Of a stretch of 17,728 nt of DNA, positions 1-7,021 are shown piece by piece. Each line of letters starts with the position of its first letter. Positions within the stretch are counted from its first letter, which is position 1. Source of the stretch: Deltaproteobacteria bacterium (GTDB taxonomy: Bacteria; Desulfobacterota; Desulfuromonadia; Geobacterales; Pseudopelobacteraceae); assembly GCA_016219145.1 (NCBI GenBank), contig JACRCG010000092.1, forward strand, positions 1 through 17,728. Reading direction: 5' to 3'. The notes below the pieces were generated by a model, which was not told the origin of the DNA, ran no database searches, and saw only the letters and a program-made list of their open reading frames with translations. A program made the position numbers and the translations under genes.

Positions 1-558
1 CGGTATCCCTTCCAGCACCACCGCAAAAGCGCCGGCATGCTGAACCGCCAAGGCATCATCCATTACGCGCTCGGCCTGGTCGTTTCTCCCCTGAACCTTG
101 TACCCCCCCATGCGATGGACCGACTGCGGAGTAAGACCGATATGCGCCATGACCGGGATGTCGATCGAGGAAATGGCCCTGATGACGTGGGCCATGTTGC
201 TGCCCCCTTCAACTTTGACCGCCTCGGCGCCCCCCTCCTTGATCATGCGGCCCGAGTTGCGACAGGCATCCTCGATTCCGGTCTGATAGGACATGAAGGG
301 CATATCGGCCACCACCAGCGCTTTGGGGTCTGCGCGCCGCACCGCTTTGACGTGGTACAGCATCTCATCCATCGTAACCGGCAGGGTGGTATCATGACCG
401 GCAAAGACTACACCGGCGGAGTCTCCCACCAGGATAATATCCACACCGCCGCCATCGACCAGACGGGCAAATGGAAAGTCATAAGCGGTCAGCACCGTAA
501 TGCGCTGACCGGCTTTCTTCATCTTGAGAATATCGGGGATGGTTGTTTTTTTTCGCAT
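1..558 (-). CDS. panB: 3-methyl-2-oxobutanoate hydroxymethyltransferase PanB (3' end outside window)
   Basis: PanB transfers a hydroxymethyl group from methylene-tetrahydrofolate to 2-oxoisovalerate, giving ketopantoate, the first committed step of pantothenate and CoA synthesis in the cytoplasm. The first 186 codons are present and open to the left edge. The frame begins MRKKTTIPDILKMKKAG and contains the family signatures TAYDFPFARLVD, ILVGDSAG, the metal- and substrate-binding VVADMPFMSY, KVEGG, and near the cut edge GGYKVQGR followed by AFAVVLEGIP. About 80 residues of a usual 265-280 should lie beyond the window. The ATG at 558-556 has GGGAG five bases upstream. An intrinsic terminator sits only 16 nt ahead of the start codon, so expression is probably controlled by attenuation in the leader. 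panC or panD may follow to the left, but this cannot be seen. Identity is secure. Confidence 0.95.
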   Translation of the reverse strand, partial: MRKKTTIPDILKMKKAGQRITVLTAYDFPFARLVDGGGVDIILVGDSAGVVFAGHDTTLPVTMDEMLYHVKAVRRADPKALVVADMPFMSYQTGIEDACRNSGRMIKEGGAEAVKVEGGSNMAHVIRAISSIDIPVMAHIGLTPQSVHRMGGYKVQGRNDQAERVMDDALAVQHAGAFAVVLEGIP

Positions 559-574
559 AGCTGCTCCCAATAAC

Positions 575-597
575 AAAAAACGCGCCGGAGGGCGCGT
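575..597 (-). terminator. Intrinsic terminator just before panB
   Basis: On the minus strand a perfect 7-bp stem ACGCGCC/GGCGCGT with a four-base loop CTCC is followed directly by a run of six T. It ends 16 nt upstream of the panB ATG, and the ribosome binding site lies just after the T run. It could end the fba-chemoreceptor transcript, but its position at the end of a structured leader suggests conditional attenuation of panB. Confidence 0.85.
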
Positions 598-716
598 CGT
601 GAACGGTCAGGGCGGCCAGACCAATCTCTGCCTTCCCTGCGGGGCTTTCCCCCTTCCGTCCCGGTTCGCTTCCGAATCCGTGCGGTATGTAATGTTCTCA
701 TGCTTCGCCTGCCGAA

Positions 717-728
717 AGCTGATCAGCT
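717..728. repeat. Perfect 12-bp palindrome AGCTGATCAGCT
   Basis: A fully self-complementary dodecamer inside the panB leader. In RNA its halves can pair with other leader segments (one half pairs with ATCAGCTC near 771-778), so it may act as a structural switch. As DNA it could also be a protein site. Confidence 0.5.
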
Positions 729-817
729 CCCAAATCCGGGTAGCCGTCACGGCAAACGATGATGCTATCAGAGCTGATTACTTATTTCCAGAAAATTATT
801 CCTTCATCGACAAAGGG

Positions 818-2794
818 CTAATTCTGACCTGTCAGGCTCTTCATCGACTCAAGCTCCTTGACAACCTCGGCACTCTGCTGACGGCGCATCTCCATGTTGT
901 CAAACATCTCGGTAACCATGCCGCTGACCGACTCCACCGTACGGCGGATCAGCTGACCGTCCTCCACCTGGCGTGATGTTGAAGTAACCATTTCGTGGGT
1001 CATGTCCTTGATTGATTCTATGGAGCGGGCGATGCTCTTGGTAGCCTTGGCCTGGTCGGTGGATGCCGCAAAAATCTGGGAGGTCATGGAGCTGATATCT
1101 TCCATCGAGCGCGCCACCAGCTTGACGCCGGTAACCTGTTCCTGGGTAGCCTGTTTGATCTGCTGGGTCATGTCAAGCGAACAGACTGAGCGGTCATAGA
1201 TGGCTTTGAGGGTTTCCCCGGTGGTGTGTCCCAGCTCGACGCCGCGATGTACAAGTTCCCTGGTGGCGGTAATATTGCTGGCGGCCGTTCTGGACTCGCT
1301 CATGATCTCTTCGATGATAGAGGTAATCTCACCGGTTGAATGACCGGTCTGCAGCGACAGGTTGCGGATTTCATCGGCCACGACGCCAAAGCTTTTTCCG
1401 TATTCGCCGGCCTGGGCCGCGATGATGGAGGCGTTCAGAGCCAGCAGGTTGGTTCGTTTGGTGATATCGTTAATGACACTGACGATATTCTCGATGCGGG
1501 TGCTGTTTTCCTCCAGGCGTTTGATCGCATCGTAGGAAAAAGCGACCGAATTCTGGATTTCAGCCAGTGATGCTATCGTTTCGGCGACCACGGCCAGACT
1601 CTCGTCAGCCTGCATCTTGACCTGGCTGGAGACTTCATGTGATATGGCGGCGTTCTGCTCAACATTGCTGATGGTGCAGTTGATTTCCTCCATGGCCGAA
1701 GCCGACTGGTGGACAATACCGGCCAGATGGTCAAGATTGCGGGTAACCTGTTCGGTGGCGACCGATATCTGGTTGACTGCGGCACTGGTCTCGTCAACCG
1801 ATGACATGATCCCTTCTGATGCCGAAGCGATCACGGCCGTGCCGTCCGCCACGGAATCGACGCTATCCTTGAGATGCACGACGTTACGGGAATACTGTTC
1901 ACGGCTTCCGAGCAGAAACCTGAACGAGTTTTCCATTTCGGAGGTGAGGGCGTCAATCGATTTCAGCAGGTTTATGCGGGTTATGGCCGATGCCACCTGA
2001 TCTGCAAACAGCATGATGGTATCGACGTCGGAGTCGTTGAGAGAGCGATGACTGTTCTTGTTGTCGATGCCGAAGAGTCCGACGCTCACGTCTTTTACAA
2101 CAATCGGGCAGAGTATGAAGCTTCTTGAGCGGAGCGGCGGAAGGTTGTTGTGGGGTGCCTTCAGGTTATAATCTTCAGGAAAGCGGGATATGTCATCAAT
2201 CAGAAAGACCTTGCGCTCGGAGAAACTTTTGAAGATCACCCCGATGCTGGCATTGAGCGGCAACGCGACTCCTGAGGCGTCATACCCTTCCGTGCCGGCG
2301 GTAGTGATAAAGCGCAGATGCTTATTGCCATCTTCCATCAGGATATTGACACGCTCGTACCCCAGCACCTCGTGCAGACCTTCGGCGCATAACAGCAGAA
2401 TTTCCTCAAGATTTAAAGACATCTGGATTTTGCTGCTGATCTGGTGAAAGTTCTTGATGTTGCTGTCCAGAACCTTATAACGATTTTCAAAAATTTCTTT
2501 TTGCGCCTCCACTTCCTTATGCAGTACATCCAGCTCGACTGCTCTTTCAAGGAGTTCATCGCTGCTCTTGCCTATCAGATACCCGAGAGCTGCCAGAACA
2601 ATTGCAGTGCCGCCCCCCATGTAACTGTACAGCGCAAAGTGCTCGCTGTCCCTGAAAATATCATCAAATATCTGGCCAAAAAATGATCTTTTGATATCAT
2701 AAAAAAAGACCATCCGAATGGCGAGCCACCCGACTGGAGCAGTTACGCCCAGCAGGAACCCTCCAACAGCAAACTGGAGCGAATGTTTTTTCAT
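818..2794 (-). CDS. Membrane methyl-accepting chemotaxis protein with GAF domain
   Basis: A 658-residue chemoreceptor-like sensor. Two membrane segments (about 7-31 and 54-76) flank a very short periplasmic loop of about 22 residues. A coiled linker (about 78-125) and a cytoplasmic GAF domain (about 125-275) follow, then a long helical signalling domain with the kinase-control tip at about 445-480, which reads TNLLALNASIIAAQAGE then GVVADEIRNLS. The signal is therefore probably sensed inside the cell by GAF rather than outside. Two tip residues that are Glu and Arg in E. coli Tsr (E385, R388) are Ile458 and Gln461 here. No C-terminal CheR/CheB pentapeptide is seen. The frame can be extended seven codons to a TTG at 2815, but the ATG at 2794 is chosen because GAGGA lies seven bases before it. 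It starts 31 nt after fba, so the two may share a transcript. Signal and output pathway are unknown. Confidence 0.9.
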   Translation of the reverse strand: MKKHSLQFAVGGFLLGVTAPVGWLAIRMVFFYDIKRSFFGQIFDDIFRDSEHFALYSYMGGGTAIVLAALGYLIGKSSDELLERAVELDVLHKEVEAQKEIFENRYKVLDSNIKNFHQISSKIQMSLNLEEILLLCAEGLHEVLGYERVNILMEDGNKHLRFITTAGTEGYDASGVALPLNASIGVIFKSFSERKVFLIDDISRFPEDYNLKAPHNNLPPLRSRSFILCPIVVKDVSVGLFGIDNKNSHRSLNDSDVDTIMLFADQVASAITRINLLKSIDALTSEMENSFRFLLGSREQYSRNVVHLKDSVDSVADGTAVIASASEGIMSSVDETSAAVNQISVATEQVTRNLDHLAGIVHQSASAMEEINCTISNVEQNAAISHEVSSQVKMQADESLAVVAETIASLAEIQNSVAFSYDAIKRLEENSTRIENIVSVINDITKRTNLLALNASIIAAQAGEYGKSFGVVADEIRNLSLQTGHSTGEITSIIEEIMSESRTAASNITATRELVHRGVELGHTTGETLKAIYDRSVCSLDMTQQIKQATQEQVTGVKLVARSMEDISSMTSQIFAASTDQAKATKSIARSIESIKDMTHEMVTSTSRQVEDGQLIRRTVESVSGMVTEMFDNMEMRRQQSAEVVKELESMKSLTGQN

Positions 2795-2825
2795 TCTGTC
2801 ATCCTCATGGGTCAACTACCCGGAG

Positions 2826-3803
2826 TCAGGCTCTTCCGGCCGATCCGAGCACCGTCTCGTTCTTGTGTTTCACCAGCTTGACCAGCTCTTTTCTGGCCTC
2901 GCCCAGATATTTGCGCGGATCAAACTCTTTGGGGTCCTTGGCAAGATACTCTCGCACCTTGGCAGTAACGGCCAGGCGGCCGTCCGAGTCGATGTTGATC
3001 TTGCAGACGGCGCTGGCTGCAGCCCGGCGCAGCTGATCTTCGGAGATGCCGACCGCTCCCGCCAGATTGCCGCCATACTGGTTGATCAACTCAACGTACT
3101 CCTGCACCACTGACGAGGCGCCGTGCAGCACGATCGGGAAACCGGGAATACGCTTTTCGCACTCTTCCAGAATGTCGAAGCGCAGCGGCGGAACCGGCTG
3201 CCCGGCTTTGAACTTAAAGGCCCCGTGGCTGGTTCCTATCGAAATAGCCAACGAATCAACGCCGGTCTTTTTCACAAATTCCTCAACCTCTTCCGGCTTG
3301 GTGTAGGTAGAGTGCTCGGCCGAGACTTCGTCCTCGATACCGGCCAGCACGCCCAGCTCGGCTTCAACGCTGACATCAAACTGATGAGCATATTCTACAA
3401 CCTTTTTTGCCAGGGCTACATTCTCCTCGAACGGCAGATGCGACCCGTCGATCATGACCGAGGAAAAACCGCTGTCGATACAGGATTTGCACAATTCGAA
3501 GGAATCGCCGTGATCAAGGTGCAGGCAGATCGGAATAGTGGAGCCGGCTTCGCGAACCATCTGGACAGCACCCATAGCCATAAAGCGGAGCATGGTTTCG
3601 TTGGCGTAGCTGCGGGCCCCTTTGGATACCTGGATTATGACCGGAGAGCTGGTCTCTATACAGGCCGTTACTATGGCCTGAAGCTGTTCAAGATTATTGA
3701 AGTTATAGGCGGGTATCGCGTATTTGCCGGCCATGGCCTTGGCAAACATCTCTTTGGTATTGGCCAGCCCAAGCTCACTGTAATGAATCTTCTGCTTTTC
3801 CAT
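2826..3803 (-). CDS. fba: Class II fructose-bisphosphate aldolase
   Basis: Zn-dependent aldolase interconverting fructose 1,6-bisphosphate with dihydroxyacetone phosphate and glyceraldehyde 3-phosphate, in cytoplasmic glycolysis and gluconeogenesis. The 325-residue protein shows the class II signatures: HLDHGDS (catalytic Asp97, metal ligand His98), EAELG (Glu149), GTSHGAFKF (His193), LHGAS (His227) and KINIDSDGR (Asn270, Asp272). The open frame extends 16 codons upstream, but ATG 3803 is preferred because a GGGGGAA ribosome binding site precedes it and the peptide begins MEKQKIHYSELG, as expected for the family. The gene is divergent from selU across 116 nt and is followed at 31 nt by the chemoreceptor. 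In an organism of Geobacter type it would serve mainly gluconeogenesis (inference). All key residues appear intact. Confidence 0.96.
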   Translation of the reverse strand: MEKQKIHYSELGLANTKEMFAKAMAGKYAIPAYNFNNLEQLQAIVTACIETSSPVIIQVSKGARSYANETMLRFMAMGAVQMVREAGSTIPICLHLDHGDSFELCKSCIDSGFSSVMIDGSHLPFEENVALAKKVVEYAHQFDVSVEAELGVLAGIEDEVSAEHSTYTKPEEVEEFVKKTGVDSLAISIGTSHGAFKFKAGQPVPPLRFDILEECEKRIPGFPIVLHGASSVVQEYVELINQYGGNLAGAVGISEDQLRRAAASAVCKINIDSDGRLAVTAKVREYLAKDPKEFDPRKYLGEARKELVKLVKHKNETVLGSAGRA

Positions 3804-3881
3804 AGCTTCCCCCTGAATTTGGTGTTTTTTAGAATGCCGGGATAGCGACACCCCTTTGAAGTTTCCGTATACAAGTTGCCA

Positions 3882-3900
3882 TAACTACCATGTAACTACC
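3882..3900. repeat. Direct repeat TAACTACC x2, 11-bp spacing, between fba and selU
   Basis: Two identical octamers at 3882-3889 and 3893-3900, in phase with one DNA helical turn, within the 116-bp divergent intergenic region. Tandem sites spaced this way often bind a regulator on one face of the helix. On the minus strand the arrangement reads GGTAGTTA twice, upstream of fba. The function is inferred from position and spacing only. Confidence 0.45.
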
Positions 3901-3919
3901 GTATAATCAAGGAGTAAAC

Positions 3920-5065
3920 ATGGCAGAGTTTATGTTGCCAGCAGACGGAGCGTCACCTATAATGTCAAGCCTTGGAGAGTCAGAAACCATGCCTGAAAAA
4001 ATTACCTTTATTCCGCCTTTGCTGGATAGCCACTGCATCATTGACGTCCGGACGCCGCTTGAATTTGCCGAAGACCATCTGCCGGGCGCTTTCAATGTAC
4101 CGATCCTTACGAACGAGGAACGGGTCGAGATCGGCACGATCCACAAGCAGCAGGGGGCCGGGCCGGCGCGCATGCGCGGCCTGGAGCTGACCTGCGTCCG
4201 CTTTGCCGACATGACTCACAAAGCCATAAACCACGCAGCCGGACGGCCGATACTCGTATACTGCTGGCGAGGCGGCCTTCGCAGCCTTTCGATGGCCATT
4301 CTGCTTGAGACCTGCGGCTACCCGGTCAAACAGCTGCGCGGAGGCTACAAGGCCTTCAGAAATCAGGTCATCTCATATTTTGACAACTTCGTTCCGCCGG
4401 CGCCATTGATTGTTATTCATGGCATGACCGGCTGCGGCAAGACCACTTTCATCAACGGACTGGATCGCAAGCACTGGACCACCATCGACCTCGAAGGGCT
4501 GGCCTGTCATCGCGGCTCGGCCTTCGGCTCAATCGGCCTTGACGAACAGCCACCCCAGAAACGCTTTGACACTCTGCTCTGGGACGCTCTGCGCAAAGCC
4601 CCGCCAGGCAGGCCGATTGTCCTGGAGGGAGAAAGTCAGCGCATTGGAAGAATCACCCTCCCAGGACGCCTTTACGATGTGATGGCACAGAGCTGCAAGA
4701 TCTGGTGCTCGGCATCGCTAGACACCAGAGTCGAGAGACTGGCAGAGGAGTACGCCCGGGAGGCTTACCGCCCGGCCATGGCCGAGGCTCTGGAGCGGAT
4801 CAGGAAAAAGCTGGGCGGGATCCACTATGCCGAATTGAAAGAGATGCTTGATAACTGGGATGTCGCCGGGCTGACCCGCGGGCTGATACAGAACTACTAC
4901 GACAAGCTTTACTACAAACACCGCCCCTGGACACCCGACACAGAAATATATCTCGAAGATTTTCAGTTGGGGGAGCGGGCGTTGCTGGACTATTGCAATG
5001 CTCTTTTTACTGCTGATAAATTTGGCGCACTTAATGCAGTAAAAATTACTTCAGTATCAGCCTAA
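3920..5065 (+). CDS. selU: tRNA 2-selenouridine synthase SelU/MnmH
   Basis: Replaces sulfur with selenium in 2-thiouridine at wobble position 34 of tRNA(Lys/Glu/Gln), using selenophosphate made by SelD and a geranylated intermediate. The 381-residue protein has an N-terminal rhodanese domain (about 35-155) with the active-site Cys115 in YCWRGGLRS, then a P-loop GMTGCGKT at 168-175 in the C-terminal nucleotide-binding part. The arrangement and length (E. coli enzyme about 364) are standard. ATG 3920 is chosen because AAGGAG lies six bases ahead. A shorter start at 3989 is possible since the first 24 residues are not part of the conserved core. The lipoprotein gene follows at 34 nt. selD and tRNA(Sec) genes are not in the window, so the selenium supply is inferred. 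Confidence 0.95.
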   Translation: MAEFMLPADGASPIMSSLGESETMPEKITFIPPLLDSHCIIDVRTPLEFAEDHLPGAFNVPILTNEERVEIGTIHKQQGAGPARMRGLELTCVRFADMTHKAINHAAGRPILVYCWRGGLRSLSMAILLETCGYPVKQLRGGYKAFRNQVISYFDNFVPPAPLIVIHGMTGCGKTTFINGLDRKHWTTIDLEGLACHRGSAFGSIGLDEQPPQKRFDTLLWDALRKAPPGRPIVLEGESQRIGRITLPGRLYDVMAQSCKIWCSASLDTRVERLAEEYAREAYRPAMAEALERIRKKLGGIHYAELKEMLDNWDVAGLTRGLIQNYYDKLYYKHRPWTPDTEIYLEDFQLGERALLDYCNALFTADKFGALNAVKITSVSA

Positions 5066-5099
5066 TCGCTCTTGGTGATGTTTGCTGGAGGCTTTAAAG

Positions 5100-5645
5100 A
5101 TGAGAATATTCTGGTTATTTGTCCCATTATTGTTCGCAGTCGGAGGCTGCGCCCACGTCATGAGCGAGACTGGGCTTAAGCTGGCCGACCGTTCGGTGTC
5201 ATATGTCGATGTAAGAAAAAATCCGGAAAAGTTTGTCGGAACGGTGATCCTGGTTGGCGGTGTCATCGCCGGAACCCAAAACAGCGGTGACGTGATAATG
5301 CTGGAAGTGGCCCAGCTTGAACTGCTTAATAACGGTGTGCCCGATGAATTTTCGAAATCCGGCGGACGTTTTCTGGCGGTCAGCACCGAGCTGATCGACC
5401 CGCTGATCTATCAACCGGGCAGATTTGTCACCATTATCGGAGAGATCAAGGGGAATAAAATCCAGCAGCTGAATGGAGTCGACTACCCCTATCCGCTGAT
5501 TTCAGTCAAAGAACTTCGCCTGTTCAGGCCGTCGGAACCGTTTGCCACCTACCCGAACAATCCCTATCAACATCAGGTCGGCGATGGGAAGTTCATGCTG
5601 CGGCCGCCCGGCCCGGCGGAGGGCGAACCCCGACGGCTCTATTGA
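5100..5645 (+). CDS. Slp-family outer-membrane lipoprotein
   Basis: A 181-residue lipoprotein. The first 16 residues form a hydrophobic signal peptide ending in a lipobox, FAVGGC, with Cys17 as the lipidated residue. The mature part matches the Slp (starvation lipoprotein) fold by pattern: NPEKFVGTVILVGGVI, VAQLELLNN, GRFLAVSTELIDPLIYQPGR, FVTIIGEIKG and a closing VDYPYPLISVKELRLF, the same order as E. coli Slp. The C-terminal 40 residues are Pro- and Gly-rich. The open frame reaches back to TTG 5082, but ATG 5100 has GGAGG eight bases upstream. The residue after the signal Cys is Ala, compatible with outer-membrane sorting. It lies 34 nt after selU, likely in the same transcript, and overlaps the convergent gluQ by 7 nt. 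The molecular role of Slp proteins is poorly known. Confidence 0.85.
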   Translation: MRIFWLFVPLLFAVGGCAHVMSETGLKLADRSVSYVDVRKNPEKFVGTVILVGGVIAGTQNSGDVIMLEVAQLELLNNGVPDEFSKSGGRFLAVSTELIDPLIYQPGRFVTIIGEIKGNKIQQLNGVDYPYPLISVKELRLFRPSEPFATYPNNPYQHQVGDGKFMLRPPGPAEGEPRRLY

Positions 5646-6565
5646 ACAATGATTTCACCGCCCGCCGCTGGAATCCGCCCCGCCTCAAAATGTCTGACTC
5701 CCCATTCCAGAATATCAGGACAGGACCCCTCTTGAAGCGTTACTGGCGGGTTCTGACCAAGAAAACTCAGCACGGAACATAGCAACTGCCCCTCGCTTCC
5801 GGCCAGATTCCCCAATTGCTGCGACACAAGATTATCACGCTTGCTCAATTTTGTGCCGCCAGGGCCGGTCACCAGCGGCAAGTGGCAATACACCGGCCGC
5901 TGATACCCCAGAACGTTCTGAATATGAATCTGCCTGGGCGTTGAAGTCAGCAGGTCCGCCCCGCGCACCACCTGATTCACGCCCGCCAGATGATCATCCA
6001 CAACTACCGCCAGTTGATACGCAAATTCACCATCTCCGCGCCGCACGGCAAAGTCGCCGCAAACTGAAGCAATATTCTGACAGACAGATCCCTGGCAGAG
6101 ATCATGAAAGCATATTTCGCCTGCCGGAGCGCTCACCCGCCACGACCTGATGATTCCAGTCTGCCTCATACCGGCCCGGCAGGTGCCGGGATAAGGGAGG
6201 CCGTCATCCTCCAGGTGTGGAGCAGAAGCAGCCAGGGCGATCTCCCGGCGGGAACAGCAGCAGGGAAATACAACGCCGGACTGCTGCAGCGTTTCAAAAG
6301 CCTCCCGGTACGCTCCAGGATTGCAACTCTGCCGGGCCACCTCGCCGTCCCACAACAGGCCGAAGGACTCCAGTGTCCGCATGATGTCGTCAGCCATGCC
6401 GGCCACCTGACGCGGCTTATCCAGATCATCCAGACGGAGCAGCCAGCGGCCTCCGGCGTGTTTCGCCATCAGATAACTCCCCACCGCCGCTACCAGCGAA
6501 CCGGTATGCAGCGCACCGGTGGGTGACGGGGCAAAACGCCCGACAATGCCGTCAGCGGGATTCAC
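5639..6565 (-). CDS. gluQ: Glutamyl-queuosine tRNA(Asp) synthetase GluQ
   Basis: A truncated GluRS paralogue that activates glutamate and attaches it to queuosine at position 34 of tRNA(Asp). The 308-residue form shows the class I synthetase signature FAPSPTGALHTGS (HIGH equivalent at 20-23), a zinc site made of Cys102, Cys104, Tyr125 and Cys129, and KLSKR (KMSKS equivalent, 239-243). The anticodon-binding domain of true GluRS is absent, as expected. The frame extends to a TTG at 6595 overlapping ppnP, but that start has no ribosome binding site. GTG 6565 has GGAAG eight bases upstream and gives exactly the short leader before GRFAPSP found in E. coli GluQ (also 308 residues). It lies 19 nt after ppnP, likely cotranscribed, and its stop overlaps the convergent lipoprotein gene. 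Confidence 0.93.
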   Translation of the reverse strand: MNPADGIVGRFAPSPTGALHTGSLVAAVGSYLMAKHAGGRWLLRLDDLDKPRQVAGMADDIMRTLESFGLLWDGEVARQSCNPGAYREAFETLQQSGVVFPCCCSRREIALAASAPHLEDDGLPYPGTCRAGMRQTGIIRSWRVSAPAGEICFHDLCQGSVCQNIASVCGDFAVRRGDGEFAYQLAVVVDDHLAGVNQVVRGADLLTSTPRQIHIQNVLGYQRPVYCHLPLVTGPGGTKLSKRDNLVSQQLGNLAGSEGQLLCSVLSFLGQNPPVTLQEGSCPDILEWGVRHFEAGRIPAAGGEIIVQ

Positions 6566-6584
6566 GACAAGCGCTTCCAGCCCG

Positions 6585-6899
6585 TCAGCTGACAAATGAG
6601 CAGCAGTAGTCGCTGACTACCGAAACCTTCATCAGAAAGGCCGAATTGGCCGGGACATCAAAGGATTCGCCCCCCTTGACCCTCTTCCAGAGGTTTTCTC
6701 CCTTGATCTGCCATTCCAGCTCTCCGGAGAGAATCTCCATGACCTCGGCCGCGCCGGTAGAAAACTCGTACTCCCCAATCTGCATGACCCCCACTGTTTT
6801 CTTGCTGCCGTCGGCAAACAGCACGGAATGGCTGGCAACCTTGCCATCAAAATAGATGTTGGCCTTTTTGACTACGGTTACATTTTCAAATTCAGACAT
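6585..6899 (-). CDS. ppnP: Pyrimidine/purine nucleoside phosphorylase PpnP (YaiE/DUF1255 family)
   Basis: A small single-domain cupin of 104 residues that, in the characterised E. coli protein (94 residues), splits several purine and pyrimidine nucleosides with phosphate. Recognised by VASHSVLFADGSKKTVGVM, GEYEFSTGAAEVMEILSGEL, and the second cupin stretch with GESFDVPANSAFLMKV. The C-terminus has a short extra tail with two adjacent cysteines that is not part of the usual domain. ATG 6899 has GGAGG six bases upstream. A strong sigma-70-like promoter lies 33-62 nt upstream, and gluQ follows at 19 nt. Functional connection with gluQ is not obvious. Identity of the family is firm, activity is by homology. 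Confidence 0.93.
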   Translation of the reverse strand: MSEFENVTVVKKANIYFDGKVASHSVLFADGSKKTVGVMQIGEYEFSTGAAEVMEILSGELEWQIKGENLWKRVKGGESFDVPANSAFLMKVSVVSDYCCSFVS

Positions 6900-6931
6900 A
6901 CAAGCCTCCCGGTTACAATTTTTGTGGCACT

Positions 6932-6961
6932 TTTATACCTTTGAAGCTGGCTCAGTGGCAA
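6932..6961 (-). promoter_or_regulatory. Sigma-70-type promoter for ppnP-gluQ
   Basis: On the minus strand TTGCCA (6961-6956) and TATAAA (6937-6932) are separated by 18 bp, and the ppnP start codon lies about 32 nt beyond the -10 box. It begins just after the terminator of the upstream gene, which supports an independent ppnP-gluQ transcript. Confidence 0.7.
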
Positions 6962-6963
6962 AT

Positions 6964-6996
6964 AAAAAAGCCCGCTGCATCTTCGATGGCGGGCTT
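6964..6996 (-). terminator. Intrinsic terminator after the 130-residue secreted protein gene
   Basis: On the minus strand AAGCCCGC pairs with GCGGGCTT (8 bp). Inside, CATC pairs with GATG around a GAA loop. A T-rich stretch TTTTTTATT follows. It lies 25 nt after the stop codon at 7022 and directly before the ppnP promoter. Confidence 0.9.
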
Positions 6997-7021
6997 CAAG
7001 ATATTTACACAACAGCGGCTT

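Larger units (their letters stand above)
559..780 (-). ncRNA. Structured panB leader, candidate pan RNA motif
   Basis: About 260 nt separate the chemoreceptor stop from panB, and most of it can fold on the minus strand. Visible elements in transcript order: an ATCAGCTC/GAGCTGAT pairing (771-778 with 722-729) enclosing GCCGTGACGGC; a GCTTTCG/CGAAGC hairpin near 702-719; a hairpin at 685-656 in which GG-A-TTC pairs with GAACC, bulging one A, with a second A bulge possible just outside; a hairpin at 639-608 with a CAGGG/CCCTG base and purine bulges; then a terminator. The published pan motif lies upstream of pantothenate operons in Firmicutes, Chloroflexi and deltaproteobacteria, is a stem with two bulged adenosines, and often occurs in tandem. 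The position and the bulged-A hairpin fit it, but the consensus was not checked. Confidence 0.4.

Noticed and set aside
702..780. Possible cyclic-di-GMP (GEMM) riboswitch, suggested by GGGTAGCC and GGCAAAC strings on the plus strand.
   Set aside because: The order and spacing of GEMM elements and the tetraloop/receptor are absent, and the plus strand would face into the chemoreceptor gene from its 3' end.
601..780. 6S or signal recognition particle RNA in the panB leader region.
   Set aside because: No SRP core (GGAAGGAAGCAGCC type) and no long closing stem with a central bubble. The terminator lies too near panB for an independent RNA to be preferred.
2795..2815. TTG start extending the chemoreceptor by seven residues.
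   Set aside because: The ATG at 2794 has a well-placed GAGGA, which falls inside the longer frame.
3902..3907. Perfect TATAAT upstream of selU.
   Set aside because: Transcription from it would start at about the Shine-Dalgarno sequence, and the nearest TTGCCA is 20 bp away, so it is unlikely to be a working selU promoter.
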